From Nocardia brasiliensis ATCC 700358 (GTDB lineage: Bacteria; Actinomycetota; Actinomycetes; Mycobacteriales; Mycobacteriaceae), in assembly GCF_000250675.2 (NCBI RefSeq), contig NC_018681.1, positions 8,556,001-8,620,000 on the forward strand: a stretch of DNA of 64,000 nt, given 5' to 3'. The notes under the pieces were generated by a model. The model searched no databases. It saw only the letters and a list, made by a program, of their open reading frames with translations, and had not been told where the DNA came from. Numbering within the stretch: position 1 is the stretch's first letter; each line of letters begins with the position of its first letter. This document shows positions 62,124-64,000 of the stretch, one piece after another. Both the position numbers and the translations under genes were made by a program.

Positions 62124-63136
62124 CCGGCAACACGCTGCCCACCACCACGTTGGGCGCCAGTGGGATCGAGGTCGGCGGGCAAGGGCTCGGCTGCATGGGG
62201 ATCAGCGCCTTCTACGGCAGCACCGACACTGTGGAGGCGCGGGCGATGCTGGACCACGCGCTCGAGCTCGGCGTCACGCTCTTCGACACGGCGGACGTGT
62301 ACGGCGCGGGACGCAACGAGGAATTCCTCAGCGAGTTCGTCCGGCGCAACCGCGAACGAGTGGTACTGGCAACGAAATTCGCGATCTACACCAAACCCGA
62401 CGACCCGGCCTTCCGCTGTATCGACAACTCCCCCGCCTATATCCGGCGCGCGGTGGAGGCCAGCCTGCGCCGGCTCGGCATCGACACCATCGACCTCTAC
62501 TACATGCATCGCCGCGATCCCGCCGTACCGATCGAGGAGACCGTCGGCGTGCTGGCCGAACTGGTCGCACAAGGCAAGGTCCGGGCGCTGGGCCTGTCCG
62601 AGGTGACCGGGCCGGAACTGCGCGCGGCGCACGCCGTGCACCCGATCGCGGCGATCCAGTCCGAATGGTCGGTGTTCTCCCGCGATGTCGAGCGGACGGC
62701 GGTGCCCGCCGCGGCGGAGCTGGGCGTCACCTTCGTCCCGTATTCGCCGCTGGGCCGCGGCTTCCTGGCCGGATCGTTCTCCTCCGCACAGGAATTGGCC
62801 GACGAGAAAGACTTCCGGCACAGCATGCCCCGATTCAACGGGGACAACGCGGCGCACAACCTCGAGCTGCTGGCCCCGCTGCGCCGGATCGCCGAGGCGC
62901 GCGGGGTGACGCTGGCGCAGGTCGCGCTGGCGTGGGTGCACAGCAGGGCGGTGGTGCACGGCGTGCCGGTGGTCCCGATCCCGGGAACCCGCAAGCGGAC
63001 TCGGCTGGCGGAGAACGTGGCCGCCGCTACCCTGGCTTTGCGTGCGGACGAATTGGCCACGCTGGACCCGATCGCCGACCGGGTAGCCGGAAATCGTTAC
63101 GCGGACATGTCTTTCAGTTCCGCGGGCCGGGAATAG
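62120..63136 (+). CDS. Aldo/keto reductase
   Basis: This 338-aa reductase has the family tetrad: Asp and Tyr in LFDTADVYG, Lys in VVLATKFA and His in LYYMHRRD. It closely follows the MerR gene (ATGA overlap) and is its obvious target. It would reduce aldehydes, quinones or ketones. The C-terminal GTRKRTRLAENVAA matches the cofactor-phosphate-binding loop. Confidence 0.93.
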   Translation: MTGNTLPTTTLGASGIEVGGQGLGCMGISAFYGSTDTVEARAMLDHALELGVTLFDTADVYGAGRNEEFLSEFVRRNRERVVLATKFAIYTKPDDPAFRCIDNSPAYIRRAVEASLRRLGIDTIDLYYMHRRDPAVPIEETVGVLAELVAQGKVRALGLSEVTGPELRAAHAVHPIAAIQSEWSVFSRDVERTAVPAAAELGVTFVPYSPLGRGFLAGSFSSAQELADEKDFRHSMPRFNGDNAAHNLELLAPLRRIAEARGVTLAQVALAWVHSRAVVHGVPVVPIPGTRKRTRLAENVAAATLALRADELATLDPIADRVAGNRYADMSFSSAGRE

Positions 63137-63165
63137 CACCAACCACAACAGATCAGGAGTACGAC

Positions 63166-63456
63166 GTGTCCACCCTGACACTCAATGTCCGCTTCACCGC
63201 CAAGCCGGGCCGGGAGGCCGACCTGCGCGCGGTGCTGGAGAACCTGGTCGGGCCGACCGTCGCCGAGCCGGGCTGCGTGCGCTACGAGCTGTACCTGCAT
63301 CCCACCGACCCGGCCAAGGCCGTGCTGCTGGAGGAGTGGGTCGACGCCGACGCGTTGGCGGCGCATTTCGAGACCCCGCACCTGAAGCAGGGCGCGGCCG
63401 CGCTGGACGACATCCTGGTCGAACCGTTCCAGTTGCGGCGGTTCACCGAAATCTAG
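63166..63456 (+). CDS. Antibiotic biosynthesis monooxygenase-like protein (ABM/quinol monooxygenase)
   Basis: This 96-aa single-domain protein has the ferredoxin-like ABM fold: VRFTAKPGREADLRAVL at the start, CVRYELYLHP and EEWVDADALAAHFETPHL in the middle. Dimers of such proteins oxidise quinols or act as YgiN-like quinone handling proteins. CAGGAG precedes the GTG. It is the third gene of the MerR operon and fits quinone or carbonyl stress. Confidence 0.88.
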   Translation: MSTLTLNVRFTAKPGREADLRAVLENLVGPTVAEPGCVRYELYLHPTDPAKAVLLEEWVDADALAAHFETPHLKQGAAALDDILVEPFQLRRFTEI

Positions 63457-63523
63457 GCCCACGCCGAACCGGCGGCCCGGCGGTACCGATCTCGGTGTCG
63501 CCGGGCCGTTCTCGTCTTCGGGC

Positions 63524-63694
63524 TCAGTGGAAGTGGCGCCCGCCGAGCGACGCGCTGATCACCGCGGGCGGCGTCCAGCCCGCGAGGAGGTTCGCCCGCT
63601 CCTGCGGGGTGAGATCCTGCCGTGCCCAGATGCGGTGCGCGCTACGGCGGCAGGCGGCGACCAGCGTGGGTGCGGTGCGGTTGCGGAACCTCAT
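63524..63694 (-). CDS. Small conserved-looking protein, 56 aa
   Basis: This 56-aa protein (MRFRNRTAPTLVAACRRSAHR... ending GGRHFH) has a basic helix and the segment ARQDLTPQERANLLAGW. A strong ribosome site, AAGGAGAAA, sits six bases before the ATG at 63694, which is the main reason to call it. The C-terminal His-rich tail (GGRHFH) is notable. No family is recognised. Confidence 0.65.
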   Translation of the reverse strand: MRFRNRTAPTLVAACRRSAHRIWARQDLTPQERANLLAGWTPPAVISASLGGRHFH

Positions 63695-63797
63695 GACGTT
63701 TCTCCTTCGACGAACTTCCCATTCTTGTGCCGGGCACCGACCCGCGGGAGGTCCGCGCGACGATCTCTACGAGTTCTGTACAGCGCCGTAAATAGGT

Positions 63798-63813
63798 GCG
63801 GACCCTGGTCCGC
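63798..63813. promoter_or_regulatory. Perfect palindrome GCGGACC-CT-GGTCCGC
   Basis: A 7-bp perfect inverted repeat with two central bases lies 49 bp upstream of the AhpD-like gene start. The shape is typical of a TetR- or MarR-type operator. Confidence 0.5.
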
Positions 63814-63861
63814 TTGAGCGTCACCCCACGGCACGCCCAGCCCCGAAGGGGGCTAGCATCC

Positions 63862-64000
63862 ATGAAGGTGAAGCCCGATGAACCGCATGACCGCGTCTGG
63901 ATCGACAAGCAGACGCCCGGTGTGTATCGCACACTCGTGAAGGTCGCCAACGAAGTGCGCGCCGCGGCCACCGCCGTCGGTCTGGACCGCAAGCTCGTCG
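63862..64000 (+). CDS. AhpD-like/CMD family protein, N-terminal part
   Basis: The frame begins MKVKPDEPHDRVWIDKQTPG and continues to the window edge (VANEVRAAATAVGLDRKLV). The start fits the CMD/AhpD family, whose next segment would be a helix with an active-site CxxC. GAAGGGGG precedes the ATG. Only 46 codons are visible, so the assignment is provisional. Confidence 0.6.
   Translation, partial: MKVKPDEPHDRVWIDKQTPGVYRTLVKVANEVRAAATAVGLDRKLV

Noticed and set aside
1..64000. CRISPR arrays, tRNA or rRNA genes
   Set aside because: No regularly spaced repeats, cloverleaf-like or rRNA-like sequences were recognised; a dedicated scan could not be run.

Overview
The window looks like chromosomal DNA from a high-GC, mycolic-acid-containing actinomycete, most likely Nocardia or a close relative. 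That rests on a complete mce lipid-import operon, a mycofactocin locus, type VII secretion-type proteins, PASTA-less Ser/Thr kinases with DUF3558-like lipoproteins, an FprB-type ferredoxin reductase and a KshB-like reductase. The genus is an inference; no rRNA or tRNA gene is present to anchor it. I see no CRISPR array, prophage or intact insertion sequence.

Layout. 0.1-4.1 kb: a cytochrome P450 followed by two paralogous 414-aa regulators, each with two TetR DNA-binding domains. 4.1-13.7 kb (minus): an eleven-gene mce operon (two small membrane proteins, yrbEA/B, mceA-F, one Mce-associated protein), divergent from an MpaB-type oxygenase. 14.9-18.8 kb: a lipoprotein serine hydrolase, then a CMD / DJ-1 / aldo-keto reductase cluster ending in a strong terminator. 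19-21 kb: an XRE regulator and an unaccompanied MbtH protein. 21.7-26.5 kb (minus): mycofactocin genes mftA, a fused mftB-mftC, mftF and mftG. 26.8-31.5 kb: a TetR/KshB-like pair flanked by KstR-type boxes, an AlkD-like protein, an Asp/Glu racemase and an FAD reductase. 31.6-36.3 kb: SPW protein/TetR, an AbiEi-like protein whose 3' end is tandemly amplified into 230-bp repeats, a hydrolase and an SDR.

36.7-40.0 kb: two lipoproteins and a cluster of toxin-antitoxin genes, one of them lying between two near-identical copies of the tuf terminator. 40.0-44.7 kb: the str operon (rpsL, rpsG, fusA, tuf) with its promoter. 44.7-50.2 kb: DUF3558 lipoproteins, hppD with a divergent Lrp regulator, an AlkZ-like protein and a quinone oxidoreductase. 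50.4-56.9 kb: a type VII-type pair (EspC-like protein plus WXG-transglycosylase) converging on two Ser/Thr kinases and a lipoprotein. 57.1-64.0 kb: thioesterase, FprB, SixA-like phosphatase, VOC and Uma2 proteins, then a MerR / aldo-keto reductase / monooxygenase operon and the start of an AhpD-like gene.

The most interesting regulatory link is a perfect 14-bp palindrome inside a 19-bp promoter spacer. It occurs both in front of the MerR operon (61.6 kb) and in front of the CMD/DJ-1/AKR cluster (16.2 kb), suggesting one MerR protein controls two reactive-carbonyl or quinone detoxification loci. Other leads are the mftB-mftC fusion with mftD/mftE missing, the apparent insertion of a toxin-antitoxin module at the tuf terminator, the 230-bp palindromic repeats, and the kinase/lipoprotein/type VII hydrolase locus. 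All functional statements come from reading the sequence and family knowledge; no database search was run.
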